DNA of 64,000 bases from Thaumarchaeota archaeon CSP1-1 (GTDB lineage Archaea; Thermoproteota; Nitrososphaeria; Nitrososphaerales; Nitrosopumilaceae): positions 24,001 to 88,000 of the forward strand of contig LDXL01000004.1 in the NCBI GenBank assembly GCA_001443365.1, written 5' to 3'. Position 1 is the first letter of the stretch, and each line of letters begins with the position of its first letter. Positions 26,123 through 36,629 of the stretch are shown one piece after another. Position numbers and translations under genes: made by a program. A model generated the notes under the pieces. It did no database searches. It was not told where the DNA came from and saw nothing but the letters and a program-made list of their open reading frames with translations.

Positions 26123-27567
26123 CCCTTTATCACTCCTATTGGTACTAATTTTGCCACTTTGGTAGCAATTCCAAGCTCATGTGAGACGTTAACGATTGAA
26201 TCAACATCTTTGTATGCTTGGGGGGTTTCTTCGACAATACCATCTCTGGTTAATGCCTTAACCTCTATTCCTTTATCAGAAAGAAATTTTCTAACTTGGG
26301 ATTCAGTATAGTTTTGTCTAGCTTTTGTCCTAGACATAGTTCTTCCTGCACCATGAGCTGTTGAACCAAAGGTAAGATTCATAGAATTTGGTTGTCCAAG
26401 TAAAATCCAGCTTCCAGTTCCCATAGAACCGGGGATAAAAACAGGTTGACCCAAATCTCTGTATTTTTTTGGAACTTCTTCTCTATTTGCAGGAAAAGCC
26501 CTTGTTGCGCCTTTTCTATGAACAACAACCGATTTTTGTTTACCATCAATTGTATGCTTTTCCACTTTTGCAATATTATGGGATACATCATAAACTAAAT
26601 TCATTCCAAGATCTGCTTCAGATTGTTTGAGAACCCGCTCAAAGGATTTTCTTGTCCAATGGGTAATCATTTGTCTATTGCTCCATGCAAAGTTTAGAGC
26701 TGCAAACATTGCTTTTCTGTATGATTCTCCTTCTTCTGAGGAATTTGGAACACATGCAAGCTCTCTATCAGGTAAGGAAATGTTGTATTTTTTGAGTGCT
26801 TGTTCAGAAATCCTTAGATAATCACTACAGATTTGATGACCAAAGCCACGTGAACCGCAATGTGTTAGAACAGTAACCTGTCCTTGTTCTATTCCCATTC
26901 TCTTTGCAGCTTCCTCGTCATGAATTTCTGCAACTTTTTGTATTTCAAGAAAATGATTACCAGAACCTAAACTTCCAAGTTGTGGTGCTCCACGTTTGCG
27001 AGCTCTATCTGAAACTTTGTTTGGATCTGCTTTATCCATATGGCCATTTTCTTCGCAAACCTCTGCATCATCTTTTGTTCCATATCCATTATCTATTGCC
27101 CATGGAACCCCTTTTACCAAAACCTCATCAAGTTGAGAAGTACTTAGTCTAATGGCGCCTTTTGAGCCTACACCAGAAGGTATAGAATTGAAAAGATCAT
27201 TTACAAGTTCTTTTAATTTTGGTCTTACATCTTGTTCTTTCAGGTTTGTTCGTAATAGTCTCACTCCACAATTGATGTCATAGCCAACACCTCCAGGACT
27301 AATCATCCCTTCTTCTGCATCCATGGCAGCTACACCACCTACTGGAAAGCCATAACCTTCATGACCATCAGGTAATACTACTACGTTTTGCAGTACACCT
27401 GGGATAGTAGAAACATTGACTGCCTGTTTAATCGTTCTATCACTCATCATTTTTTCAAGAAGTTGGTCATCAGCGTAAATAACAACAGGAACTCTCATTC
27501 CTAGTGCTTCGTCTTTTTCAATTTTATATGTCATATTTCCAATTTTTTTTGGAATTAAACTGGACAT
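26119..27567 (-). CDS. rtcB: RNA-splicing ligase RtcB
   Basis: Joins RNA halves with a 2',3'-cyclic phosphate end, including tRNA exons after intron removal; relevant here as several tRNA genes in the window carry introns. 482 residues, without intein. Signatures: VVLPDGHEGYGFPVGGVAA, GGVGYDINCGVRLLRT with the metal Cys, LGSGNHFLEIQKV, and HGAGRTMSRTKA holding the nucleotidylated His. Operon with PDCD5-like gene. Confidence 0.96.
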   Translation of the reverse strand: MSSLIPKKIGNMTYKIEKDEALGMRVPVVIYADDQLLEKMMSDRTIKQAVNVSTIPGVLQNVVVLPDGHEGYGFPVGGVAAMDAEEGMISPGGVGYDINCGVRLLRTNLKEQDVRPKLKELVNDLFNSIPSGVGSKGAIRLSTSQLDEVLVKGVPWAIDNGYGTKDDAEVCEENGHMDKADPNKVSDRARKRGAPQLGSLGSGNHFLEIQKVAEIHDEEAAKRMGIEQGQVTVLTHCGSRGFGHQICSDYLRISEQALKKYNISLPDRELACVPNSSEEGESYRKAMFAALNFAWSNRQMITHWTRKSFERVLKQSEADLGMNLVYDVSHNIAKVEKHTIDGKQKSVVVHRKGATRAFPANREEVPKKYRDLGQPVFIPGSMGTGSWILLGQPNSMNLTFGSTAHGAGRTMSRTKARQNYTESQVRKFLSDKGIEVKALTRDGIVEETPQAYKDVDSIVNVSHELGIATKVAKLVPIGVIKG

Positions 27568-27708
27568 TAAGATCGGTAAATGGGCATGCTAAGATAATTT
27601 AAATCATAAGTAGATTTATGCCGACAGAACTGAGATTAAACTAGGAATTAAGACAGGTTTCAGTTTGAATTGATGAGTAGATTTATTTTCGATACAAAAC
27701 AAGATACA

Positions 27709-29073
27709 ATGTTGTCAATATTACCGATAGATAGCGGTCGTTATGGAACAATAGAGATGGTTGCTCTATTCAAAGAACAAAAAAAAATCAATTATCAGTT
27801 AGAAATTGAGGGCGCTACTGCAGTTTCACAAAGTGAAATTGGGATGATTCCAAAAGCAGTAGGTAAAGAGATTCAACGAGCTTCAAGATCAGGAAAAATT
27901 ACTGTAAAGCGAATCAAACAGCTTGAAGCAAAAAGTGATCACGATACTGCAGCTCTGGTAGAAGCACTAAGTGAAAAGTGTAAACTAGAAGCAAGACCTT
28001 GGGTTCATTATGGACTGACAAGTAATGATCTTGTAGATACAAGCAATTCTATGCAAATGAAAGATGCCCTAGCAATCATTCAACCAAAAGTAGGCAAACT
28101 TGCTTTATTTTTAGCTAAAATGGCTGTAAAATACAAAGATCTTCCTGCAGTTGGTCGCACTCATGGACAACATGCAAGCATTATTTCTTTTGGTTTGAAA
28201 TTTGCAAATTGGGCTTTTGAAATGGCAAAGCACATTGAAAGAATTGAAGAAATAAAAAAGAGAGTTTTGATCTGCAAAACTCTTGGAGTAGTTGGAACTG
28301 GGTCATTAATGGGTTCACAAGCACTTGAGGTTCAAAAAAGAGTATCAAAAAAACTTGGTTTGTTTCCAGCAGAAGTGGCTACACAAATAATTCCAAGAGA
28401 AAGATATGCAGAATATGTTTTTCAATTGGCACTTTTAGGTTCAACACTTGAAAAAATAGCAGTTGAAATACGTAATCTACAGAGGACCGAAATTGGAGAA
28501 GTTGAAGAACATTTCAAAAAAGGTCAGATGGGAAGCAGCGCAGTACCTGTAAAAAGAAACCCAACTAAAAGCGAACGGATTACATCGCTATCAAAATTAT
28601 TACACAGTCAAGTACAAGTCTCATTTGAAAATATCCCGCAGTGGCATGAACGTGACTTGTCTAATTCAGCAAATGAGAGATTCATTCTTCCCATGTGTTC
28701 AATTTTGTTAGATGAGATGATAGAAACAATGATCAACGTAATCCAAAATCTACATATCAACGCAAACAGTATCAACAAGAATCTTTACGTGACAAAAGGT
28801 CAAATCTTTGCTGAATTTCTTTTAAAGGCTCTAATCAAAAAGGGTATTCCACGATTCAAGGCGTATAGAGATGTTCAAAGAATTGCATTTGAAGCTCATG
28901 ATAAGGGAATTGAATACATTGATGCAGTAAGAAAAGATAAATCAATATCTTCACAAATAACTGAAAAAGAGATCAAAACCATATTCACTCCAGAAAATCA
29001 TCTAGGATCGTCTTCGTCTATAATTAATAATGTCTCAAAGTCAGTTCAAAATACATGTAAAAAATTTATCTAG
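27709..29073 (+). CDS. purB: Adenylosuccinate lyase
   Basis: Two steps of purine synthesis: releases fumarate from SAICAR and adenylosuccinate. GRTHGQHAS near residue 140, VGTGSLMGS and the loop GSSAVPVKRNPTKSE are fumarase/lyase-superfamily signatures. The longer frame begins at 27670, but ATG at 27709 (or TTG at 27712) gives the family start LSILPIDSGRYG and lies about 25 bases after GATTTATTTT at 27684. Confidence 0.93.
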   Translation: MLSILPIDSGRYGTIEMVALFKEQKKINYQLEIEGATAVSQSEIGMIPKAVGKEIQRASRSGKITVKRIKQLEAKSDHDTAALVEALSEKCKLEARPWVHYGLTSNDLVDTSNSMQMKDALAIIQPKVGKLALFLAKMAVKYKDLPAVGRTHGQHASIISFGLKFANWAFEMAKHIERIEEIKKRVLICKTLGVVGTGSLMGSQALEVQKRVSKKLGLFPAEVATQIIPRERYAEYVFQLALLGSTLEKIAVEIRNLQRTEIGEVEEHFKKGQMGSSAVPVKRNPTKSERITSLSKLLHSQVQVSFENIPQWHERDLSNSANERFILPMCSILLDEMIETMINVIQNLHINANSINKNLYVTKGQIFAEFLLKALIKKGIPRFKAYRDVQRIAFEAHDKGIEYIDAVRKDKSISSQITEKEIKTIFTPENHLGSSSSIINNVSKSVQNTCKKFI

Positions 29074-29818
29074 ATTTGATTAATTCTTTGTGGATTAAAG
29101 AACCATATTGCAGTGCCTTTTTTCTTTGATTAGCTGAGATTTCAGGCACACCGATGTCTGTCGCTATCTTTCGAATAATGTGTTTTCGTAACAAATCCTC
29201 AGAATCTTTAATTTTGTAATTTAGAGGAATTTTTTTAGAAAATTTTATGAAACGTTCAGATAAAAATGGTTGAAGAATTTTCACTCCAAATTCAGAGGAT
29301 ACCTCATTAACTGCTTTCATCATCTTTAATTCATTTTCAATTTTAGAATCCATTAATTCTTGGACTATTTGTTTTCCTTCTTTGATGGCGTCTCGATATG
29401 CATTGTATCCACAAAATAATTCATCAATTCCATTTGCGGTTATTACAGTGCTTAGGTGGAGGCTTTGAGCAAGTTTTGAAACATAATAGAATGCAATGCA
29501 ATTCTCATTCCACGATAAATTATCAGTATTTATTTTATCTTTAATTTTTGATGAAACTTTGTGAAATGTAGTTTGATCAATTTCAAGAATCTTATGAGGT
29601 AATTTCATGATTTCGTTTACTTTTTTTGAAAACAAAATATCATGTGAGCCTGCAAAACCAATAGTAAGAAGAGTCACTTGATAACCAAGATCACTACAGA
29701 TTTTTGCCAAAAGTGTGCTATCTACACCTCCAGAAAATGCAACTGCGATTTTCTTTTCTGATAAAGTTTCTTTGATTGCATTTTGTAATTCTTCTAAAAG
29801 AGCTGTAATGTTAGCCAA
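29066..29818 (-). CDS. Asparagine-synthase-like ATP pyrophosphatase
   Basis: A 250-residue stand-alone synthase domain. VAFSGGVDSTLLAKI (residues about 25-39) is the PP-loop and NGIDELFCGYNAYRD the substrate segment common to asparagine synthase B. There is no glutaminase domain, so ammonia may be supplied directly or the substrate may differ, for instance another carboxylate or a tRNA base. Convergent with purB, overlapping by 8 bases. Confidence 0.75.
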   Translation of the reverse strand: MANITALLEELQNAIKETLSEKKIAVAFSGGVDSTLLAKICSDLGYQVTLLTIGFAGSHDILFSKKVNEIMKLPHKILEIDQTTFHKVSSKIKDKINTDNLSWNENCIAFYYVSKLAQSLHLSTVITANGIDELFCGYNAYRDAIKEGKQIVQELMDSKIENELKMMKAVNEVSSEFGVKILQPFLSERFIKFSKKIPLNYKIKDSEDLLRKHIIRKIATDIGVPEISANQRKKALQYGSLIHKELIKSR

Positions 29819-29890
29819 TAATTACAATCTAAAGATGGGATACAAAGTGCTTACGGTTATCTATTAATGGAACATGGAGGGGTCATGTTC

Positions 29891-30175
29891 ATGAGAGTAA
29901 CAAAGATTCCTCATAAAGAAATTGAAAAGGAGCTCAAAGATATGCCGGGCTGGATAATAGTTGAAGATAAACTACACAAAGAATTCCAATTTGATGATTT
30001 CAACCAAGCCTTTGGCTTTATGACAAGGGCAGCAATGCATATTGAAAAGATGAATCATCATCCAGAATGGTTTAATGTTTACAATAAATTAATCGTGGAC
30101 CTTACGACTCATGATGCTGGTGGGATTACAGAAAATGACATTAAACTTGCAAAAACTCTTAATTCATTAATTTAA
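29891..30175 (+). CDS. Pterin-4a-carbinolamine dehydratase
   Basis: A 94-residue family member: [38 protein letters not shown] contains the active-site His residues and the Asp-Ala-Gly-Gly end. I chose ATG at 29891, which stands at good distance from GGAGGGG at 29876; upstream ATG codons at 29867 and 29885 are also in frame. Followed by a PTPS-domain gene; together a small pterin group. The use of pterin here is not known. Confidence 0.9.
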   Translation: MRVTKIPHKEIEKELKDMPGWIIVEDKLHKEFQFDDFNQAFGFMTRAAMHIEKMNHHPEWFNVYNKLIVDLTTHDAGGITENDIKLAKTLNSLI

Positions 30176-30218
30176 AGAAGACCACGTTTTATATACAGAA
30201 TAAAGTCAATTTTTGCAA

Positions 30219-31034
30219 ATGACCGCCTCCCCAACAATACTAGATTCTGATTTTAGATACATTGACAAAAATGGAATCTTGATGAAATCCAGAACGGAAC
30301 TTTCTATAGCACAAATGCTTTCATTTCTTGGTCAAGAATACGAATATGATCATAAATTTACTCTTGAGGGAAAAACTGTTTTAGTTGATTTCAAAACAAA
30401 AAATGGATTAATTGAAGTAATAGATAATGATGAAGACCTTGAAAAATATAAACAAATCAAAAAGATATCACCTGAAACAAAAATTATGGCAGTAGGTCAT
30501 CCAAAGTATGCTGCCCAAATAAAGGAATTAAAAGAAATTGTATTTTATGACAAAGAACCGCAAACAGGTTCAATCTTCATGGAAGATCCATCATTTGCCT
30601 TTGACTACGCACATATTTTACCACTTGTTGAAAAATGTTCAATACTTCATGGTCACACCTCTGCAGTAATGGTTGAGTTAGTAGGTCAGATGAAGAATAA
30701 TTTACTAGTAGATTTTGGCGACGCAAAAAAAATTATCAAGGAAGCAATCTCCTTTCTTGATCATAAATTTTTCATAAACAGAGAATATCTAAAAAAAGAA
30801 GACGATTCTCACTACAATATTTCATTTAAAGGGCCAAAGGGCATGTTTGAATTACAGGTTCCAAAAGATACAACCTATTTGTTAGAAGGGGAAGCGACAG
30901 TTGAGAATCTTTCTACAGAAATAATCAAAATCCTTGTTCCCAAATTGCCCAAGAACGTAGAAGCAATTGGAGTATACATTTACGAAGGATACAACAAAGG
31001 AGCTCATATTATTTCACAGTTAGCAAAATCATAG
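30219..31034 (+). CDS. 6-pyruvoyl-tetrahydropterin-synthase domain with nuclease-fold-like N terminus
   Basis: A 271-residue two-part protein. The end (about 122-271) is a PTPS/QueD domain with the zinc ligands His132, His144 and His146 and a Cys140 in YAHILPLVEKCSILHGH, and DHKFF. The first 105 residues resemble a PD-(D/E)XK fold: helix with Glu27, VLVDF (Asp57) and LIEVI (Glu66), without the lysine. The start follows TTTATATAC at 30187 by about 30 bases. Next to the pterin dehydratase. Function of the N-terminal part unknown. Confidence 0.75.
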   Translation: MTASPTILDSDFRYIDKNGILMKSRTELSIAQMLSFLGQEYEYDHKFTLEGKTVLVDFKTKNGLIEVIDNDEDLEKYKQIKKISPETKIMAVGHPKYAAQIKELKEIVFYDKEPQTGSIFMEDPSFAFDYAHILPLVEKCSILHGHTSAVMVELVGQMKNNLLVDFGDAKKIIKEAISFLDHKFFINREYLKKEDDSHYNISFKGPKGMFELQVPKDTTYLLEGEATVENLSTEIIKILVPKLPKNVEAIGVYIYEGYNKGAHIISQLAKS

Positions 31035-31037
31035 GAA

Positions 31038-33354
31038 ATGGAACCAAAAATACAAGAGAAGGCTTGGAATCCTGAATTAGAATTAGAAATAATAAAGCAG
31101 TGGGAAGATTCTCGCCTTTATCAGTTTAATCCACAGGAAAAAAATTTTACAATCGATACACCGCCTCCTTATCCATCTGGGCGTCCCTGGCATATTGGTG
31201 CGGCATCTCATTATTCACAAATCGATATGATAGCACGTACTGCAAGAATGACTGGAAAAAATGTCTATTTTCCAATTGGAATTGACAGAAATGGATTACC
31301 AGTTGAGCTATACACAGAGAAAAAAAATGGAATAAGAATGAGAGAAACAGAACGAGGGAAGTTTTTGGAACTTTGTAGAGAGGCACTTGATGATTTAGAA
31401 GCAGAAATGATTCAAATAATGAAGAGTTTAGGAATTAGCTGCGATTTTTCCAATTATTATAGGACTGATTCTGAAGAATATAGAACTCTTACACAGGCAA
31501 CTTTTATTGAATTATGGAAACGTGGTCTGGTTTATCGTGCAAATAGGCCAAACAATTACGATTGGGTGTCTGGCACTACCATAGCTGATGCTGAAATCAT
31601 CTATCTGGATTTGCCAACAAAACTTGTCTATATGAAATTTGAAATCAAAGAATCACAAAAAACTATCATTATTGCTAGTACTAGGCCTGAATTGCTCTGT
31701 GCATGCAAGACAATTATTGTAAATCAAGAAGATGAGAGGTATACTGATTTAATCGGTAAGAAAGCAACAGTTCCAATATTCAATCATGAAGTTGAGATTA
31801 AAACACATCATTCTGCCCAAAAGGAGTTTGGTTCTGGTGCAGTTATGGTATGTAGCTATGGTGATCAAAATGATGTTGCATTATTTAGAGAATTAAATTT
31901 AGATGAAGTCGTAGCTATTGGATTAGATGGAAGGCTAACGGAAGTTTCAGGAGAATATGTGGGTCTCAAACCAAAACAAGCAAGACAAAAGATTATCGAG
32001 GATTTGGAAAAAAAGGGATTTGTTGAAAAAATAGAGGAAATAGCCCATAGAACCCCAGTATCAGAGAGAAGCAAAAACCCCATTGAGATTATACCAATGG
32101 AAGAGTATTATCTAAAACAATTAGATTCTATCGAGAAGATGAAAAAGCTTGGAGCTCAAATTAGATTCTATCCTGAGATGCATAAACAAATCCTAATGAA
32201 CTGGCTTGAATCTATAGCGATTGATTGGCCGATTTCTAGAAGAAGATTCTATGGAACTGAAATTCCTATATGGTATTGCAAAGATTGTTTAGAACCACAC
32301 ATACCTGAACCCGGCAAGTATTACAAGCCTTGGAAGGACAAATGTCCTATAAACAAATGCACAAAATGTGGTGCTTCTGAATTTGTAGGTGAAGAAAGAA
32401 CCTTTGATACTTGGATGGACTCTAGTATTTCACCACTTTTTGTTACAAAATTTGGAAAAGATGAAGAGTTTTTCAAAAAAACTTATCCAACTGCCATAAG
32501 ACCTCAGGCAAAAGACATCGTACGTACATGGCTTTACTACACTCTATTACGCTGTGAACAGCTTACAGGAAAAAAGCCTTGGTCAGAAGCTTGGATTATG
32601 GGATATGGACTAGATGAAAAAGGGATGAAGATGAGTAAAAGTATAGGAAATGCTTTAGATCCTCTTCCAATAATTCAAAAATTTGGAGCAGATACGTTTA
32701 GGTTTTGGAGTGCAAGTGAGATAAATCATGGTCATGATTTTAGATGCTCTGAACAAAAAATCGAATCAACAAGAAAGTTTCTAAGTAAATTGTGGAATGT
32801 TTCTAGATTTTTATCCAGTTTTCCTATTTTAGAATCTGGTAATACTACCCCAGCAGATGATTGGATATTATCTGAGCTTGATAACCTTATTGCAGAATGT
32901 GAGAGAGGTTATGGAGAGTATAATTTCTTTATTCCTGCTGTAGCGCTCAGGGAATTTACCTGGAATCTTTTTGCAGCACAGTATATTGAAATGGTAAAGG
33001 CACGTGCCTATGGAATAGGTTTTTCTGAAGATGAAAAAAATGCAGCAATATTTACACTGCATAAAAACACTATCAACAATTCTAAAATTATTGGCACCAA
33101 TTACTCCATTAATTACTGAACACCTTTGGCAGAAACTTTACTCTCAAGAAAGTATTCACAAAGAAGAGCAAGTAAAAAGAGAATCACCCAAAGATATGCG
33201 TAGTTATACTAAGGAAATTATAGAATTTAATTCTAAAGTGTGGAATGAAAAAAAGAGCAAAGGTCTTTCACTAAAGGATTCAATAGCAATTTCCATCCCA
33301 TCTAGTCTTGAAATTTTCAAAAAAGATCTTAGAGCAATGCATAATCTCAAGTGA
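31038..33354 (+). CDS. valS: Valyl-tRNA synthetase, broken by one-base frameshift
   Basis: A class I synthetase. IDTPPPYPSGRPWHIGA holds the HIGH motif, EKGMKMSKSIGNAL the KMSKS, and an editing domain lies between. The reading frame runs to a stop at 33119, but the true continuation (LSTILKLLAPITPLITEHLW) is in the next frame up to 33354. The switch occurs at AAAAA 33063-33067, where removing one A restores the protein. The two halves together have ValRS length; assembly error is likelier than inactivation. Confidence 0.88.
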
Positions 33355-33356
33355 GA

Positions 33357-34082
33357 TTATACACTCATTATTCCTTCAGTAATTAAATATTGAATTCCTG
33401 AAACAAAGTCAGAATCTCCAATTAAATCATCGGCCCACCAACCTGCATTATTCTTAATCCATGCGGGAATTTCTTCAGAAGAAGAAGTACCTGATTGAGT
33501 GGTTGGAATTGTCATTATTTTTTCAGTAATTAAATATTGAACTCCTGAAACAAAGTCAGAATCTCCAATTAAATCATCGGCCCACCAACCTGCATTATTC
33601 TTAATCCATGCAGGAATTTCAATTTCAGGTTCTGAAATAAATTCTTGCAGACTTTTTTCTAAAACAGTTGTTCCAATAATTTCAATTTGAGTATCACCGG
33701 CAAAGAAAGGGATTATGAGCGTGCGACTATAAACATCGCTAGTAATTTCAACATATTCTGTTTGAAAGCCATCCACAATCACAAAGAAAATGTCATCAAC
33801 ATCATTGAATTTAGCATCGAAGAGTACTCGGGGGAATGAAATCTGTAGAATTCCATCATTTGTAGAATCTATGTATACAATTAATTCAATAAAATCAGAA
33901 TCAAGAACCATATCCGTGACGATTCCTCCTTCTATTTCATAATCAACATCTTGGTTTTCCAATACAAATGAAGCAGCTTCTGCAAGTGGGGATCCTAAAG
34001 ATATTGAAAATAGTAAAAAGAGTGTTCCTAAAGAGGCAATCTTTATACCCAAACTAGAATTTGTATGCCACATCATATTCAT
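33357..34082 (-). CDS. Secreted protein with two WIKNNAGWW repeats
   Basis: A 241-residue exported protein: signal helix at residues 11-36, a beta-rich middle, and two copies of a 37-residue unit (IPAWIKNNAGWWADDLIGDSDF...YLITE) at about 157-193 and 206-241. The unit is common in secreted proteins of these archaea, often in several copies, and probably stands on the cell surface. The DNA of the units is nearly identical (see repeats). Its start adjoins the end of the coiled-coil gene. Confidence 0.7.
   Translation of the reverse strand: MNMMWHTNSSLGIKIASLGTLFLLFSISLGSPLAEAASFVLENQDVDYEIEGGIVTDMVLDSDFIELIVYIDSTNDGILQISFPRVLFDAKFNDVDDIFFVIVDGFQTEYVEITSDVYSRTLIIPFFAGDTQIEIIGTTVLEKSLQEFISEPEIEIPAWIKNNAGWWADDLIGDSDFVSGVQYLITEKIMTIPTTQSGTSSSEEIPAWIKNNAGWWADDLIGDSDFVSGIQYLITEGIMSV
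33375..33473. repeat. Direct repeat copy 1 (99 bases)
   Basis: First of two copies differing at two of 99 positions by my reading (aattcct/aactcct and gcggg/gcagg), spaced 147 bases apart. It encodes the second WIKNNAGWW unit of the secreted protein. Confidence 0.9.
33522..33620. repeat. Direct repeat copy 2 (99 bases)
   Basis: Second copy, encoding the first WIKNNAGWW unit. High DNA identity suggests recent duplication or gene conversion. Confidence 0.9.
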
Positions 34083-34949
34083 CTAATTTGCCTTGCTGTA
34101 AAATCCAATTTCTTCTTTAAGTTCAATCTTAATATTTCGACCTTCTTCATCTGTCTCATCGGTTTGGTCAGGGTCACATTCACCCCAATAATCATCATGA
34201 GCCCTATGAGCTTCCCACGCATTAAATGAAATATTTATTGTATGAGCATTACCAGAATTTCCTGGTGGGAAATGACAGACGTTTATCTTTTTACCTCCAT
34301 AATCTGAAGGATAACTTTCCAAGTCAGCTGAATCATGATTATCATGTTCTCTAATTTTGTCTTTGTATTTTTCTTTTAATTCATTAATTCTATCACGAAT
34401 CTTATTTTTTCTATCGTCATCTTGAATTTTTAATTCATACTTAAGTTCATTAAATTGTTCTTTAGCTTCTAATTTTAAATTTTTAATATTTTCTCGGAAT
34501 TCATGTTCTAACAATAGAAGTTCTTTGCGTTTGATTTCTAATTCAATTTTCTCATCATCTGATAGAGATGACTTTACATTATCTGAAGTATCTTCCTTAA
34601 GTTCTGAAATTTTAGAGATTCTAAGTTGTTGGTATTTTTCTTTAAATTCATTTTTTAATGTGTTATATTTTTCTTTTAATTCTTTTTCAAAGTTAACAAA
34701 TTGCTTTTTCTTTTCTTCTAATTTTATTTTATATTCGTCTCTTAGTTCATTTTTAAGTTGTTTTTGGTCATCAATTTTTTCTTTATGTTGTTCTTTTAGT
34801 TCCTTTTCAGATTGTTTTTCTTCTCTGTCATCATTTTCAGATGAATCATCAGCATATGCATTAAATCCAAAATTAGAACCTGTAACGCTTACAAGTAAAG
34901 TAGATATTGCAAATATTGCAATAACTTTATCTTCTTTCAATTCATCCAT
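34083..34949 (-). CDS. Secreted coiled-coil protein with CHFPPG motif
   Basis: A 288-residue exported protein. N-terminal helix IFAISTLLVSVTGSNFGFNAYA is a signal peptide. Residues about 40-205 are almost purely Glu, Lys, Asp and Leu heptads, a long coiled coil. The end holds INVCHFPPGNSGNAHTI and AHRAHDDYWGEC, a Cys/His domain common in bacterial and archaeal secreted proteins. Possibly cotranscribed with the repeat protein at 33357. A role in the surface layer is inference. Confidence 0.7.
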   Translation of the reverse strand: MDELKEDKVIAIFAISTLLVSVTGSNFGFNAYADDSSENDDREEKQSEKELKEQHKEKIDDQKQLKNELRDEYKIKLEEKKKQFVNFEKELKEKYNTLKNEFKEKYQQLRISKISELKEDTSDNVKSSLSDDEKIELEIKRKELLLLEHEFRENIKNLKLEAKEQFNELKYELKIQDDDRKNKIRDRINELKEKYKDKIREHDNHDSADLESYPSDYGGKKINVCHFPPGNSGNAHTINISFNAWEAHRAHDDYWGECDPDQTDETDEEGRNIKIELKEEIGFYSKAN

Positions 34950-35013
34950 TCACTCTATTTATTATTAAAAAACATTACGTAGAATTGTTTCTACAGCTAG
35001 TGGTAAAAATTGG

Positions 35014-35640
35014 TTATTGGTCTTTCAATGACTGTTGTAATATTTTAACAAAATATTTGTGCAGTGAGATATCAGAGGTTAGTTCTGGATGAAAAGCAGT
35101 TGCTAGAATATTTCCCTGTTTTACTGCAACAATTTTTTCATTGAATTTAGATATTACCTCAACATCATTTCCAACCTCGGTAATTGATGGGGCACGAATG
35201 AAAACTCCATTGAATTTTGATATATTTACTGGTTCCAGAGAAACTTCTGCCTCAAAAGAATCACGTTGCCTCCCAAAAGAGTTTCGTTCCACTTTAACAT
35301 CTAACAAGTCCAATAGAGGTTGGTCAGTCTCTCCAACAACTCTGTCTTTTACTTTTTTAGAAAGTAAAATTAGTCCTGCACAAATTCCAAAAACTGGCAT
35401 ACCAGATTCAATTTTTTCCTTTATTTTCTTTAGTGAACCATTAACTAGTGAAAGGTGGCCAATCACTGTACTCTCACCACCAGGAATAATCAAGCCGTCT
35501 AATTTAGAAATTTGTTCAGGAGTCTTAACTTGAGTAACTTTTCCATTTATGCCAAGTTCCTTTAGTGCAGCTTCAGTCGAAGCTACATTTTCTGCAACAT
35601 CTCCTTGTATTGATAAAACTCCAATGTTTATTTCACTCAT
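35014..35640 (-). CDS. pdxT: PLP synthase glutaminase subunit
   Basis: Releases ammonia from glutamine for pyridoxal phosphate synthesis. [23 protein letters not shown] with the catalytic Cys, [10 protein letters not shown] and AFHPELTSD with the His-Glu pair are complete. 208 residues. It overlaps pdxS by 4 bases, forming the two-gene PLP synthase operon. Confidence 0.96.
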   Translation of the reverse strand: MSEINIGVLSIQGDVAENVASTEAALKELGINGKVTQVKTPEQISKLDGLIIPGGESTVIGHLSLVNGSLKKIKEKIESGMPVFGICAGLILLSKKVKDRVVGETDQPLLDLLDVKVERNSFGRQRDSFEAEVSLEPVNISKFNGVFIRAPSITEVGNDVEVISKFNEKIVAVKQGNILATAFHPELTSDISLHKYFVKILQQSLKDQ

Positions 35641-36605
35641 GCAGTACTACCACGGTCTTGCATTCTTAATTCTAATTCCTTTACATCTAGACCAAGCATT
35701 GATTGACGCTCATCAATCATTTTTTGTGCCTCTTTGACTTTATCTGGATCTTCCCAGAATGTAGTAGCTAAAACTATAGCATGTGCACGTTCTTTTGCAT
35801 CTTCAGCTTTGAAAATACCAGAACCAACAAAGATTCCATCGCATCCAAGCAACATCAAATAGGCTGCGTCAGCAGGCGTTGAGATTCCTCCTGCTGCAAA
35901 ATTAACAACAGGCAATCTACCAACTCTAGCGGTTTCATTTACTAAATCATATGAAACTCTAAATTCTCTTGCCATTTTGACTAGATCTTGATTATCACCT
36001 GAATCATAAATTGATTTAATAATTCGTAATTCATCATTGAATTTTTTTATATGAAGTACAGCCTCTGCAACATTACCTGTACCTGGTTCTCCTTTAGTTC
36101 TAATCATTGCTGCCCCTTCCTCAATTCTACGAAGGGCTTCAGCTAATGAACGTGAGCCGTTTACAAAAGGTGTTGTAAAATCCCATTTCCAAATATGATG
36201 ATTTTCGTCTGCGGGCGTTAACACTTCTGATTCATCTATCATATCAACATCTGTTTCTTCTAGAACACGTGCTTCGTAAACATGTCCAATACGGCATTTT
36301 GCCATCACTGGAATAGTTACAGCATCCATTATCTCTTGGATGACTCTAACACTTGCTGTTCTAGCAACTCCTCCTGCTTTTCTGACATCAGATGGAAGTT
36401 TGTCTAAGACCATAACTGATACTGCGCCTGCATCCTCAGCAATTTGGGCTTGTTCTACGGTTGTAACATCCATTACAACTCCATTTTTTAGCATGTGAGC
36501 TAATCCACGTTTTAGAGTAGATGTGCCCCTAGTAATTACATTTGATTCAATTTTCTCATTTACAATTCCTTTTGCCTTAGGCAAGTCACCAGAAAGCGGT
36601 ATCAT
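35637..36605 (-). CDS. pdxS: PLP synthase lyase subunit
   Basis: Forms pyridoxal 5'-phosphate from ribose 5-phosphate, glyceraldehyde 3-phosphate and ammonia. TIM-barrel landmarks are [31 protein letters not shown] with a catalytic Lys, the [12 protein letters not shown] phosphate loop and [15 protein letters not shown]. 322 residues. Paired with pdxT. Confidence 0.97.
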   Translation of the reverse strand: MIPLSGDLPKAKGIVNEKIESNVITRGTSTLKRGLAHMLKNGVVMDVTTVEQAQIAEDAGAVSVMVLDKLPSDVRKAGGVARTASVRVIQEIMDAVTIPVMAKCRIGHVYEARVLEETDVDMIDESEVLTPADENHHIWKWDFTTPFVNGSRSLAEALRRIEEGAAMIRTKGEPGTGNVAEAVLHIKKFNDELRIIKSIYDSGDNQDLVKMAREFRVSYDLVNETARVGRLPVVNFAAGGISTPADAAYLMLLGCDGIFVGSGIFKAEDAKERAHAIVLATTFWEDPDKVKEAQKMIDERQSMLGLDVKELELRMQDRGSTA

Positions 36606-36629
36606 ACTAATAACTAATCTCTTCGCTAT

